A stretch of 64,000 nt of DNA from 2-12-FULL-35-23 sp965196985 (GTDB taxonomy: Bacteria > Pseudomonadota > Gammaproteobacteria > UBA12402), in the NCBI GenBank assembly GCA_965196985.1, contig CBDALO010000163.1, forward strand, positions 310,001 to 374,000, written 5' to 3'. The first letter of the stretch is position 1; the number at the start of each line of letters is the position of its first letter. Shown here one piece after another: positions 36,048-45,409 of the stretch. The notes beneath the pieces were generated by a model. The model saw only the letters and a program-made list of their open reading frames with translations, did no database searches and was not told the DNA's origin. Made by a program: the position numbers and the translations under genes.

Positions 36048-37579
36048 GATAGAGCGTTATTTTGTCTGTAAAAACCAACTTCAGTACTTAGAAAAACCTT
36101 TAAAATTCTAAATGGCACTCTATTGTACCTGTCTCATCGCATAATATCTTAAATTAATTATGCTAATCAATCTAAAAAATTATTTATACCTCAAATTTTT
36201 CTCCTCTCAAAATAAATTATTAACTTTTAGGTAATAGCAATTATATCTCGTTAATAAGAACAAGAATGATCTATCCTAAAACCCTATGAAGCCTTATTAT
36301 TCACTTCAACTTAAGTATCTAGGTGATCCGCTCCACTGGTCATCAATTTCCACTAAAACAGCTGATACGAGCCTTAGGCACGATTCAGTATTAGGGAAAA
36401 TTCCAACTGTATGCGTCCTTCTTTTTACCTCTCTGTTTACGCGCTCAGCTATGTTACTGGTTCTTAATCTTTTTTGATGCGGCCTGTCAAAGTTCATCAC
36501 TACTAAGCCCTCCGGTATATTCACTTCCAACCAAGAAGAAAGCTCTGGTGCTGTTTGCTGATATTTATCTACCGCCATAGCCAATAGTCTTTCCGACTCA
36601 TGAATGTTTGAGGCATTAAATATAGCTGTAATCTCCTCAGCTACTGGTTCCTTCATTGAGCGCTTTGGTATGTGAGCCTGAGCATTTTGCTGCAAATGAA
36701 ATTGGCAGCGTTGCCAAGGAACACTGGGGAACACAGCTCTTCTAGCGGCTTTTAGGCCAGTATGAGCGTCGCTAGTGATCAACTCAATACCATGTATACC
36801 TCGCTCAACCAACTGCTGAAGAAAATCACGCCAATGTACCTCAGCCTCTGATAACGCAACAGAAACACCTAGCACTGTTCTCTTGCCGGTTGATTCATCA
36901 AAGCCATAGGCTATCAATACCGCACAGTCTTGTACTGTGCCGCTAGTGCGCACCTTCTCATAACGTGCATCTAGCCAAAGATATTTTATCTTTCCTAACG
37001 GCTTATTTCGCCATTTCTTTAAATCTTCATCCAACAATTTAGCGCAACGGCTTACCTCTGTGCTTGAAATATCTGTTCCACAGAGTTGCTTTAGCACCTT
37101 TTCAACTTTGCGCGTGGAAACCCCATGCACATACATTTCAGCGATAGCCAGCTTAAGTGCTCTATCAGAGCGTACACCTCGCTCTAAGACTGATGGATAG
37201 AAGGCTTCATTGGAGTCTCTAACCTGCGGTATCTGTAGCTCAAGCTGACCTTGACCTGTGTTAATTAACCTTGGTTTAAAGCCGTTCGCATATCCGTTTC
37301 TATCGCCGGTTCGCTCATAAGGACTGGCATTTAAATGGCGCTCCCTTTCTATTAACATAGCCTCATTCATCAACCTGGAGACAAGCTTAGGTAAAGCTTC
37401 AAACCCCTCCATCGCTAAAACATGTATGGCTTCTTCGATTAAGTTCTCATTTTTATAGCAGCTCATTGTCATTCCTCTTTTTTGGTTAAGTTTACCTTAA
37501 AAGGAATTTCTAATCTGACTGAGTCGCCTGCTTATTTTCAGCAAGTCAATGGAATTTACAGAAAGGATGGCGCACTAGC
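36048..37579 (-). mobile_element. IS256 family element, copy 3 (complete)
   Basis: The 1532-bp element is flanked by cataaaag at 36040-36047 and 37580-37587. It is inserted near the start of the DUF6431 gene of the three-gene transposon. Confidence 0.95.
36306..37472 (-). CDS. IS256 family transposase (intact)
   Basis: This is the full 388-residue Mutator-type transposase: ERERHLNASPYERTGDRNGY, LWLDARYEKVRTSGTVQDC (first Asp), ELITSDAHTGLKAARRAVFP (second Asp) and NIAERVNREVKRRTHTVGIF (Glu). ATG with GAGGA just upstream. It differs from the other copies by single residues such as I for V in KLAIAEM. Confidence 0.95.
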   Translation of the reverse strand: MTMSCYKNENLIEEAIHVLAMEGFEALPKLVSRLMNEAMLIERERHLNASPYERTGDRNGYANGFKPRLINTGQGQLELQIPQVRDSNEAFYPSVLERGVRSDRALKLAIAEMYVHGVSTRKVEKVLKQLCGTDISSTEVSRCAKLLDEDLKKWRNKPLGKIKYLWLDARYEKVRTSGTVQDCAVLIAYGFDESTGKRTVLGVSVALSEAEVHWRDFLQQLVERGIHGIELITSDAHTGLKAARRAVFPSVPWQRCQFHLQQNAQAHIPKRSMKEPVAEEITAIFNASNIHESERLLAMAVDKYQQTAPELSSWLEVNIPEGLVVMNFDRPHQKRLRTSNIAERVNREVKRRTHTVGIFPNTESCLRLVSAVLVEIDDQWSGSPRYLS

Positions 37580-38247
37580 CATAAAAGCGATTAAAAGCCT
37601 GAGTGATTACCTGATCCTGCTGAAAAAAAATCCAGAGCTACTAAGGCCAGAGCAGTGCAGCCATTGCGGTGCAGGTGGACTATGGTCACATGGATCATAT
37701 GATCGAAAACCAGATAGGAACCCAGGTAAAGGACGCTCTTTAAATCCCACCCCTGTTTTGAGATTTTATTGTCATCAATGTAAACGTACTTGTTCAACCC
37801 TACCTGAGATACTTTCTCCAAAGCGTTGGTATTGCTGGTCAGTTCAGCAGGCAGTGTTAATGAGCGTGCTCCTGGGAAAAGTATTAGCTCATCAGGTCAG
37901 GAGCAAGGTGTTAGTCGACACACCGTTGCTAGGTGGTTTCACTGGTTGGTTGACCACTTCGTTGATTACTCCTTCCATATCAAAGCACATCCGTTGTGGT
38001 TACAGCTTGGGCGACATAGTGATCCACAAGCGTTTTGGTTGGCCTGCCTTGGTGAGCATGATTTATCGAGCATCATGCTTTTTCTTAACAACACAGGAGT
38101 GAGCATCCCATAATTAATTAACGTGAAAAAAAGTTGAGATGGATATTTTCTGTAAACCTCACGACCCCACACAGTTTGAGCGTAGCATTCTCAACTCAAG
38201 TTGTGATTAACTCATTGCAAGTAGTTAAATCACACAGGAATTGCAAA

Positions 38248-39585
38248 ATGACCAAGCCCATTCACCCAACAGCACTGTTTCGCCTAAGTGTTTTAGGTGA
38301 GCTATGTAGCCGAAATAGTTTTGAGCATGGTGAGCTCAAGAGCATTATTAAAAGGTTGTCCCAGCAAACCTACAACATTCCAGGTAGTAAGCGTGTTCAC
38401 CTCAGTGCTAAAACAATTGAGAATTGGTATTACGCCTGGTTAAAGCAGGGTATTGATGGATTAGTTCCTAAAACTCGACGAGACAAAGGCCAGTGTCACA
38501 TCAATCCAGAGCTACAAGAGTTAATTATTTCCACTAAACAGGAAAGCCCTTCAAGATCAATTCCGACCGTGATTAAACTCTTAGAAACTCAAGGGAAGGT
38601 AGCACGAGGTGAATTATCTCACGCAACAGTTCACCGCTTATTAGTAAAACACGGCCTGTCTAAAAGAACAGTCACACCTTCTAACCAAATTGAGCGCCGC
38701 TCATTTGAGGCGCTCACAGCTTGTGATATTTGGTATGGCGATGTCATGCATGGTCCAACGATTTACGATGGCCAAAGAAGAGTTAAAAGCTATTTGGTGA
38801 GTATTTTTGCTGATGCCTCAAGGTTGGTCTGTCACAGTAAATTTTGTACTGATGAGAGTGCCATTACTATTGAGCATGTGTTGAAAGAGGCATTACTCAA
38901 ACGTGGGCTTCCTGTTAAGCTCATCATTGACAACGGCCCTGCCTACCGTGCTAAAACGTTGCAAACCATTTGTGCTCGTTTGAAAATTCAATTGATTTAC
39001 GGCAGGCCCTATGAACCGCAAAGCAAAGGCAAACTAGAGCGTTGGCATAGAACAGTACGCGAGCAATTCCTAGCTGAATGCAACCTGGATTCCATTCATA
39101 GTTTCAATGCGCTGAATGATCGATTTTGGGCTTGGGTTGAGCGTGTTTATCATCAAGCCTCGCAAAGCGCCCTGCCTGACAAGATGACCCCGTTACAACG
39201 CTATCAGCAAGACCTCACTAAAATTCAGCCGTTAGGTTGTTTGGCCGATAAGCTAGATGATTACTTCCTGCATCGCATTAAGCGCCGAGTCAGGAAGGAT
39301 GGCACGGTAAGCTGGAATAATCGACTCTTTGAAGTTCCATTTGAACTGGCTCAACAAGAGGTTTATTTAGTGGTTGATCCGCATAGTGACTCCGCCCGTC
39401 ACGTCGAATCATTGGAATATCAATACCTTGGTGCAGTGGGAGAGCTGGACAAACATAACAACCTTTCTAGAACCCGAGCTAGACCTCAGATGCCGGAACA
39501 ACCAGCAAGAAAAACCTCGCTAGTTGAGATTGTTTATAACCAAGTTAAAGAGGATTTGGATATCACTGAGGAGATACCGTCATAA
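38248..39585 (+). CDS. DDE integrase/transposase of the three-gene transposon
   Basis: This 445-residue recombinase has an N-terminal helix-turn-helix region (SAKTIENWYYAWLKQGIDGL), a second HTH (LSHATVHRLLVKHGLSKRT), the rve core (ACDIWYGDVMHGPTIYDG; KLIIDNGPAYRAKTLQ; PQSKGKLERWHRTVREQFLA giving D, D, E) and a Mu-type C-terminal beta domain (RVRKDGTVSWNNRLFEVPFE). The start with a CAGGAA ribosome site is ATG 38248. An IS110 lies between this gene and its ATPase partner. Confidence 0.9.
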   Translation: MTKPIHPTALFRLSVLGELCSRNSFEHGELKSIIKRLSQQTYNIPGSKRVHLSAKTIENWYYAWLKQGIDGLVPKTRRDKGQCHINPELQELIISTKQESPSRSIPTVIKLLETQGKVARGELSHATVHRLLVKHGLSKRTVTPSNQIERRSFEALTACDIWYGDVMHGPTIYDGQRRVKSYLVSIFADASRLVCHSKFCTDESAITIEHVLKEALLKRGLPVKLIIDNGPAYRAKTLQTICARLKIQLIYGRPYEPQSKGKLERWHRTVREQFLAECNLDSIHSFNALNDRFWAWVERVYHQASQSALPDKMTPLQRYQQDLTKIQPLGCLADKLDDYFLHRIKRRVRKDGTVSWNNRLFEVPFELAQQEVYLVVDPHSDSARHVESLEYQYLGAVGELDKHNNLSRTRARPQMPEQPARKTSLVEIVYNQVKEDLDITEEIPS

Positions 39586-39613
39586 ACGTCAACAATAAAT
39601 TGTAAAATTTTTA

Positions 39614-40564
39614 CTAGGCATCCGCTGAAAATGGCTGCTGTGTTTTTAGGATGCCATAAATCATATGCACCATTTTTCTCATAACAGCACAAATGGCTAG
39701 CTTCTTTGGCTTGCCTTTTTTGAGCAGCTTTTCATAAAATTTCTTCAAAATAGGATTATGCCTTATAGCCACTAATGCCGGCATGTAAAGCGCCTTTCGC
39801 AACCAAGCACTACCAACCTTTGAGAGCCGTGATGAATTCAATGAAGTGCCTGATTGTGACTGGCTGGGATTTAAACCAATATGAGCAGCCAATTGTTTTG
39901 CGCCAGAAAATCTTTCAATATTATTAAAAAAAGCAGTTAGTGTTTGAGCGGTTTTATCACCAATGCCTGGGATGCTTTTAAGCAGCTCTGTGTTATTCTT
40001 CAGATCATCATCACTCGCGATCAGCTTACTAATTTCTTCCTGCAGTCGTAAAATTTCTTTTTCCATATAATCGATATGATTTTGTATAGAGCTAATAATT
40101 GTTTCTTCCGCTAGCTCCAGCCTGTTTTGTTCATTGCTGACTTGGGAGGTTAATACTTCAGATCTCTGTATCAAAGCTCTTAGAGCCTCTATATTAGCTG
40201 GCAAAGGCTGCCATAGCGTTGGAGTAAAATGATTTGAATAGTCCTTAATACTGACCGCATCGGCCTTGTCGGTCTTGTTTCGTATTAGCTGTCCTTTCAT
40301 AAAAAACTTTATTCGTGCAGGATTAATTATACTGACATCACACTTCTCACTATGTAAATAAAGAGCCAATGCATTACCGTATTTACCTGTTGATTCCATG
40401 CAAAAATGAAGTGACTGATCAGATAAAGATTGCGTCCATTCTAATAACTCAGAAAAGCCCTCAGGATTATTATTAAAATGTTTAACGTGATCTTTTCCGC
40501 TAGTGGTGATAGCAGCAACAAAATCAGATTTTGCAATATCAATACCAACACAATTTTTTTTCAT
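39614..40564 (-). CDS. IS110 family DEDD recombinase
   Basis: This 316-residue protein has an N-terminal RuvC-like DEDD domain (CVGIDIAKSDFVAAI with the first Asp, HFCMESTGKYG with Glu, RNKTDKADAVSIKDY with the last Asp pair), a central coiled coil, and a C-terminal Tnp_20 domain (LLKSIPGIGDKTAQTLTAFF; AAHIGLNPSQSQSG; RLSKVGSAWLRKALYMPAL) with its catalytic Ser. Complete and in frame. Confidence 0.94.
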   Translation of the reverse strand: MKKNCVGIDIAKSDFVAAITTSGKDHVKHFNNNPEGFSELLEWTQSLSDQSLHFCMESTGKYGNALALYLHSEKCDVSIINPARIKFFMKGQLIRNKTDKADAVSIKDYSNHFTPTLWQPLPANIEALRALIQRSEVLTSQVSNEQNRLELAEETIISSIQNHIDYMEKEILRLQEEISKLIASDDDLKNNTELLKSIPGIGDKTAQTLTAFFNNIERFSGAKQLAAHIGLNPSQSQSGTSLNSSRLSKVGSAWLRKALYMPALVAIRHNPILKKFYEKLLKKGKPKKLAICAVMRKMVHMIYGILKTQQPFSADA

Positions 40565-40790
40565 TTGCTAGAGCCTCTTAAATTTTATTACACTAACAAA
40601 CTTGGGAAATCATAGTTCGGATCAACCTTGCAAATACAGGCTCACAATGGCCTAAGATACCGTTCGATCTCATGAACTTATGAGGGTGGAAGGGAGCTAA
40701 ATCTCCTCAACAGGATTAAATCCTAAGGACGAACACGGCTTCACCTTCCGCCTACCCAAGCATCCTTGGGATTGTAGCAATATTGTCATA
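40565..40790 (-). ncRNA. Probable IS110 bridge RNA region
   Basis: In IS110-group elements the non-coding end upstream of the recombinase encodes a structured bridge RNA that pairs with target and donor DNA. The ~226 bp upstream of the ATG here is non-coding, moderately GC-rich compared with its surroundings, and has visible self-complementarity (for example ccaagcatccttgg near 40755-40768; taaatctcctcaacaggattaa near 40698-40719, not fully paired). RNA boundaries and guide loops are not determined. Confidence 0.5.
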
Positions 40791-40816
40791 TCTCTACAGT
40801 TATTTAAGATACAAGG

Positions 40817-41617
40817 ATGAGTAAGATGTATCTTCAACATTTTGGCTTGAAATTTGATCCATTGGGTAAATCAAACATTATTGAATTGGCGCAGTCAAAG
40901 CGACTAGAACAGCAACTTAATGGTTTGCTAGAAACACGCGGCTTAGCAGTGATTACTGGCGACTCAGGGACAGGAAAGACCACGGCGCTAAGATACTGGA
41001 GCAATAAACTCAACCCGCTGACCCATCAAGTCATTTATCAATCAGACACTCACTTTCGGTCATTTGATGTGTACTCTCAGCTTGCCGAAAATCTAGGTTT
41101 AGAAAACTATTACCGATTCTCTAAACTTTGGAGAGACTTGAAGCAGAGCTTGATCGCGCTCTACCATGATAAAAACGTTCAGCCTATTTGGATCCTAGAC
41201 GAGGCGCATCAGCTTAGTAATGATTTCATTCTACGATTACCTGACTTCCTTAATTTCAGTTTTGACAGCAAAGACGTCATGACGATTATCTTATGTGGAC
41301 TCCCATCACTTCTAGCAACATTGCAGAGACCAGCCTATGAACCTATCAACTCTAGAATTCAGTGCTTTATTAGGTGGCATGCAATTGAAGATAGCAGGGA
41401 TTTTGAGAGCATTATTCACGCTGCTTTTGAGAAGGCAGGAATGAGCAGCAGCTTATTCACTGAAACAGGTATTCGTGCAGTACACATGGCCACAAAAGGT
41501 AGGCTTCGTTATGTTGATAGGCTCATGCGACATGCGTTGCTAATCGCCGCTAATATGAATTTAAACCATATACCGGATGATGTCATTAATCAGGCAATTC
41601 ATGAGCTAAAAGGTTAA
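40817..41617 (+). CDS. AAA ATPase transposition partner (TniB/ExeA-like)
   Basis: This 266-residue AAA+ ATPase starts with HFGLKFDPLGKSN as ExeA-type proteins do. Walker A is TGDSGTGKTTALRYW, Walker B WILDEAHQL, and the sensor region MTIILCGLPSLLATLQRPAY with NSRIQCFIRWH follows. In TniA/TniB, MuA/MuB and IstA/IstB systems such an ATPase selects target DNA for the integrase; the pairing with the integrase at 38248 is inferred from position. AAGG precedes the ATG. Confidence 0.88.
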   Translation: MSKMYLQHFGLKFDPLGKSNIIELAQSKRLEQQLNGLLETRGLAVITGDSGTGKTTALRYWSNKLNPLTHQVIYQSDTHFRSFDVYSQLAENLGLENYYRFSKLWRDLKQSLIALYHDKNVQPIWILDEAHQLSNDFILRLPDFLNFSFDSKDVMTIILCGLPSLLATLQRPAYEPINSRIQCFIRWHAIEDSRDFESIIHAAFEKAGMSSSLFTETGIRAVHMATKGRLRYVDRLMRHALLIAANMNLNHIPDDVINQAIHELKG

Positions 41618-42729
41618 CTATTTGACACCATCTCACGCAAAATAGGTTGAGATGGTTTCTCTAAATTATTGTGGGACGTTACAACAACAACAAATGGCAA
41701 TCTTACCCAACACTGCATGGCAACACATCACATTCACCATGCCCTCTACTCTTTGGGACTGCTTTTGGACAAACAGAGAGCTTCTTAATTTACTCCCACC
41801 ATTAGCAGCAAAGGTGTTACTCAAGCTTGCTAAAAACAAGAGGGTTAAACCCGGTGTATTTATCGCGCTTCACACCTTTGGCAGAGATCTAAAGCGCAAT
41901 GTGCATCTTCATGCGTCAATCACTCTGGGTGGTATCAACAAAGAGTTAACACAATGGAAAAGCCTCTACTTCCATCAACCTACACTAATGTCCATGTGGC
42001 GTTATGAGGTCATTAACCTTTTTAGAAACCACCACCAGGACAAAGGGCTTATTCTGCCAAATCAGTTAGCCTCTACACTGAACCACACTTTCAACTTTAA
42101 TCAACTGCTTGATCAGCTTTACCAAAAACGATGGGTAGTACATTGCGCAAAGCCCTCAAAGAATCACAAACAAAACGTTAAATACTTAGGTCGATACACC
42201 AAACGTCCTCCTATTGCTGAGTCAAAAATTAAAAACTTTGATGAGAGCAGCCTCAATTTTAATTATCTTGATCACGTCTCTAAAACCTACAAGCAATTTA
42301 AATTAACCGCGGAAGAGTTTATTGCTCGATTTATTCAACACATTCCTGATGTTGGCTTTCGTATGGTGTGTTATTATGGGTTTCTTGCTAACCGGGTGCG
42401 AGGTGAGATGCTACCCAAAGTCAGACTCCTATTAGGTGAAACTGATCCAAACACACCCCAGGTCAATTACCGCACCTTAATGCAAAATAATTTTAACATT
42501 GACCCCTATGAATGTGTTCTATGCGGTAGCCAAATGTTTTTAGCTAACTGCTGGTATAGACAACCTAACCGTTACAAATTGCTATCAAAGCATCGTGAAC
42601 TCGCCTTACTGAAAAAAATCTAATAACTTCCTAAGGGGGTAGTCCGTCCAAAACAACAAATAACAGCTAGTTTTGGCTATTGTTTGTCATAACTAACCCT
42701 GCCCCACCACTAAATCGATTTTATAAAAA

Positions 42730-43689
42730 AGACCTTCTGCGTAACTAAGGGCAGTTCTAGAAACTAGCTAAAATTTGCTTATAATTGCCTGATTAATAAT
42801 CATTCATGGAAAGGCATATGCTATTAAGCTATCAGCAACTCAGTAACCGCCCGCGTATTTTTAAAAAGTTAACTGGTTTGACCCTTGATGATTTTGAAAC
42901 GATACACCAACAAGTGAAGTCATCACTTGATGATGAGTTTAGTAAGCTGGGAAGGCGCCCGAAACTCACCACGCACCATGATCGCCTTTTGCTTCTCATG
43001 ATGTACTATCGCACTTATGTAACACATGAATTCTTAGGTTACTTTGTTGATTTGGATGACAGTAATGTCTGCCGCTTATTTAAACGCTTAGAACCCTTAG
43101 TGGCCAAGCATATTCATATTAAAAAAGACAGAACCCTAACAGAAGATGCGGTTTGCGCTATATTAATGGATGTAACGGAGCAGCCTATTCAGCGCCCCAA
43201 AAAGAAGAAGCCACGTAAAGATTATTATTCTGGTAAAAAGAAAAGACATACTCAAAAGGTGGAGATAGCAATGAGTACATCCGGAAAAATAATCAACGTC
43301 TCTCAAACAATGCCTGGGAGGGTTCATGATATTAAGATCCGACAACGTGGCAGCCCACTGCCACCAGCAGAAAAATATGCTGATCTAGGATACCAAGGAA
43401 TTCAACATACTGACCCCTTGGTTAACTTACCTCATAAAAAGCCCAAAGGCGGCAAATTAACTACTCAACAAAAAGAGGATAACCGTAATCACAGCAAGAT
43501 CCGTATTAGGGTTGAACATCAATTCTCAAAATTTAAAAAATTCCGCATTCTTGGGGAGGTGTATAGGAATTTTCGCAGAAAACACAATATGAGATTTAAT
43601 ATTATTGCTGGGATTCTCAATCTTCAAGCCGGATTCTAAAACTACAAACGAGCATAAGCTCGCCCAGTATTTAGTTTCGCAGAAGGTCT
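42730..43689 (+). mobile_element. IS5 family element, copy 2
   Basis: The 960-bp element has the same ends as copy 1. It is inserted in an A-run near the right end of IS91 copy 2; comparison with 23671-23680 shows the uninterrupted site. The duplication is 3-4 A bases. Confidence 0.92.
42806..43639 (+). CDS. IS5 family transposase (intact)
   Basis: This 277-residue DDE transposase is the same as at 10534 except for Asp instead of Gly in FLGYFVDLDDSN and Lys for Glu in NRNHSKIRIRV. Core motifs ILMDVTEQPIQ, YADLGYQGIQ and RVEHQFSKFKKF are present. Confidence 0.93.
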   Translation: MERHMLLSYQQLSNRPRIFKKLTGLTLDDFETIHQQVKSSLDDEFSKLGRRPKLTTHHDRLLLLMMYYRTYVTHEFLGYFVDLDDSNVCRLFKRLEPLVAKHIHIKKDRTLTEDAVCAILMDVTEQPIQRPKKKKPRKDYYSGKKKRHTQKVEIAMSTSGKIINVSQTMPGRVHDIKIRQRGSPLPPAEKYADLGYQGIQHTDPLVNLPHKKPKGGKLTTQQKEDNRNHSKIRIRVEHQFSKFKKFRILGEVYRNFRRKHNMRFNIIAGILNLQAGF

Positions 43690-43764
43690 AAAATACCTGT
43701 GCTAAAATTACTCATTTTAATTGGTGGTATTTTTACCAATTGACACATTGAAATTCCTTAATAT

Positions 43765-44646
43765 CAAGTAACTGGGCGTGCGAATAAAATCCAAACGCTG
43801 CACGGGCGGTAAGTGTGTCATTAACTCGGCTAAGACTGTTTCACACCTTTCAGGACAACAAAGCGCTAAGGGTTGCAAGAGATTTGAACCTGAATGCGTG
43901 CGTGTGCAGACGACCTCGCGTTGTTTCTCAGGCGATAAGGCGTGAAATAACAACAAAAAGCTTTCCGTGTTGGTGCTGATCGCATTCTCCAGCACTCGCG
44001 TGCCGAGGGTGTTTTCCGTTAAGATCACTTTGTCGCGTTCAGACGCAGGAACACGGGCCAGTAACGCTTTGATCGCTTGGGGTTGGTCACAAAATTCCGA
44101 TAACAACGTGTCACCCAAGGCATTGGTTGTTTGCAACGCGGCGTCTAACTGGGCTTGCGGATAAAAGGCCAGCAACCACGTCAATACCTCAAACTCAGAC
44201 GCACTGAACAAAAGCGCGTGGGTACTCAGCTGCTGATCAATTAAGGCTTGCCATTCTTCCCGTGTAAACAGCTCCTTAACCAAGGCAAAGGTCTTGCTGC
44301 TTCGGCAAGTTAAGGCAAGTAACGAGTCACCCGCCTTGCTTTCATGGCATAACAACGCTTTTAAGCCGAGTGTGTCGCCTTGATAAATTGTCTTCAGTGC
44401 AACCAGCTCTTGCGCTTCCATCCCTACGTGGCAGCGGTACGCTAAGTCGTGAGCAAGCAACCCGGTTTCGTTCAGCAACGTTTTACTGTGCTCCGGCGGA
44501 ACACCGTCTTGCACTAACACGCTGGGTAACATCAGCGTCTTGGTGCATTGCGCGACCGTGCTCACTGGTGCCGGGGCTGATTGAGTTATCCCACAATAAA
44601 CACTGTGCTGAGTCTTGCGGGTCTGTTCGTTACGATTGCTTGGCAT
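43765..44646 (-). pseudogene. Helical-repeat (ankyrin-like) protein, N-terminal part
   Basis: The first ~295 residues show degenerate 30-35-residue helical repeats (GDSLLALTCRSSKTFALVKE; GDTLLSEFCDQPQAIKALLA; GTRVLENAISTNTESFLLLF; GSNLLQPLALCCPERCETVL), reminiscent of ankyrin or related alpha-solenoids. No signal peptide is seen, so it may be cytoplasmic or translocated. The IS91 nest interrupts at TPSYL and the rest is at 35181-35447. The ATG at 44646 has AGGA 7 bases upstream; an ATG two codons earlier is also open. Confidence 0.75.
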
Positions 44647-44655
44647 ACTCATGTC

Positions 44656-45057
44656 CTAATTGGTTGCTTGTTTCATGGGTGCTAATGCCGCTAACCCGTC
44701 CCCTATCATCTCGAGCACTTCACCTTGCAGGTTCATGACAACCGTTGAGGCAGGTCGAGCATTGCGTGTGCTATCCGCCATGCGTTGTAAGGTGGTCAGA
44801 ATGGCGGTTTGCTGCTCGAGGTGCAGCCAATCCATTAAGACCGCGTAACGGGTTGGGTTGCTGAGCTTGATTTCCACCAGTTGGTTAAGCAGTTGATTGA
44901 GCGCACGTTGCTTGCGCGCTTCTACCTGATTGATCTGCGCTTTTTTCTGTTGGAGTTGTTGCACGGTGACGGCTTGCAATGAACCAACAGCTAACGTGCA
45001 AGTCAGTAATGCGAGTGCTGCACGCTTCATTCCACTTTTAAAAATTAACTTCATCAT
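44656..45057 (-). CDS. Small exported protein, function unknown
   Basis: This 133-residue protein has an N-terminal signal sequence (basic MKLIFKSGMKR, then hydrophobic AALALLTCTLAVGSLQA) followed by a helical, Gln-rich mature part (VTVQQLQQKKAQINQVEARK). It is probably periplasmic. Arrangement in an operon with an HTH protein upstream and a lipoprotein downstream suggests an envelope-related function, possibly conjugation-linked, but there is no family match I recognise. AGAGG precedes the ATG at 45057. Confidence 0.7.
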   Translation of the reverse strand: MMKLIFKSGMKRAALALLTCTLAVGSLQAVTVQQLQQKKAQINQVEARKQRALNQLLNQLVEIKLSNPTRYAVLMDWLHLEQQTAILTTLQRMADSTRNARPASTVVMNLQGEVLEMIGDGLAALAPMKQATN

Positions 45058-45074
45058 TTTTACCTCTTAGTTTT

Positions 45075-45284
45075 CTAACGTTTAAAAATTTTTACGCCTC
45101 GATGCGCTTGTGCTTGTTGCGTCATTTTTCCTAAACGAGATCTCATCGCTTCTATGGCGTTAATCTCAATACGGATACTTGTGACCTCAATGCCATCCGC
45201 TTCTTGTTGATACAGCGTGGCTAACACGCCACTCACTTCATTAAGCAACCACTCGATATCGTTTGCGTCGACAGAAACACGCAT
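45075..45284 (-). CDS. Hypothetical small protein
   Basis: This 69-residue protein (MRVSVDANDIEWLLNEVSGV ... GVKIFKR) is probably cytoplasmic with two helices. I chose the ATG at 45284 because AAGGAG lies ~7 bases upstream; a longer open frame to 45413 lacks that. It is 17 bp upstream of the exported-protein gene and belongs to the same leftward operon. Confidence 0.65.
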   Translation of the reverse strand: MRVSVDANDIEWLLNEVSGVLATLYQQEADGIEVTSIRIEINAIEAMRSRLGKMTQQAQAHRGVKIFKR

Positions 45285-45409
45285 AAAAAACTCCTTACCC
45301 CGACCTGACCACGGTCGGGGATGGTGAATAACGCCCTGTTGCCGACTAGCATGTTCTTGGTTGTTCTTAGTGATGCCAGAAACAACAGGTTGACTGGGGT
45401 GGCAGTTAT

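Larger units (their letters stand above)
36029..38113 (+). pseudogene. DUF6431-type zinc-ribbon/HTH transposon gene, split and frame-broken
   Basis: Rebuilt without IS256, a frame starting ATG 36029 reads MRRIIKAIKSLSDYLILL, then a zinc ribbon (CSHCGAGGLWSHGSYDRKPD, FYCHQCKRTCSTLPE) and LSPKRWYCWSVQQAVLMSVL. The helix-turn-helix part (EQGVSRHTVARWFHWLVDHF ... NTGVSIP, stop 38113) lies in the -1 frame. The change occurs at G GGA AAA (37874-37880), a canonical -1 slippery heptamer in the correct phase. It may be recoded or simply mutated. The IS256 insertion separates the first six codons and promoter. Confidence 0.7.
39600..40790 (-). mobile_element. IS110 family element
   Basis: It consists of a transposase gene plus ~230 bp of non-coding DNA upstream of it, lying between the integrase and ATPase genes of the three-gene transposon. 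As expected for IS110 there are no clear inverted repeats, so the ends are approximate. Confidence 0.75.
35913..41683 (+). mobile_element. Three-gene transposon (DUF6431, DDE integrase, AAA ATPase)
   Basis: Ends are TGTTACGTC... and ...GACGTTACA, i.e. 5'-TG..CA-3' with a 9-bp inverted repeat (one mismatch), flanked by the 5-bp duplication acaac (35908-35912, 41684-41688). These are hallmarks of retroviral-integrase-type transposons (Tn7/Mu/IS21/Tn5053-like). Native content after removing IS256 and IS110 is about 3.0 kb with three same-direction genes. No resolvase or cargo gene is visible. Confidence 0.85.
35654..42623 (+). pseudogene. IS91 transposase split by three-gene transposon
   Basis: The first 85 codons (zinc-binding domain, to ATEVWIQ) are at 35654-35912. 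The rest, with the HUH motif and YLGRYTKRPP, resumes near 41684. The two parts rejoin in frame after removal of 35913-41683 and one acaac. Confidence 0.9.
35452..43764 (+). mobile_element. IS91-like element, copy 2, enlarged by nested insertions
   Basis: The same left hairpin end and right end as copy 1 are present, with CAAG at 35448-35451 and 43765-43768. Inside are the three-gene transposon (35913-41683) and IS5 (42730-43689). Subtracting them leaves ~1574 bp, matching copy 1. Confidence 0.88.

Noticed and set aside
36286..36477. 63-codon frame seen antisense in every IS256 copy
   Set aside because: It is a shadow of the transposase C-terminus with no ribosome site.
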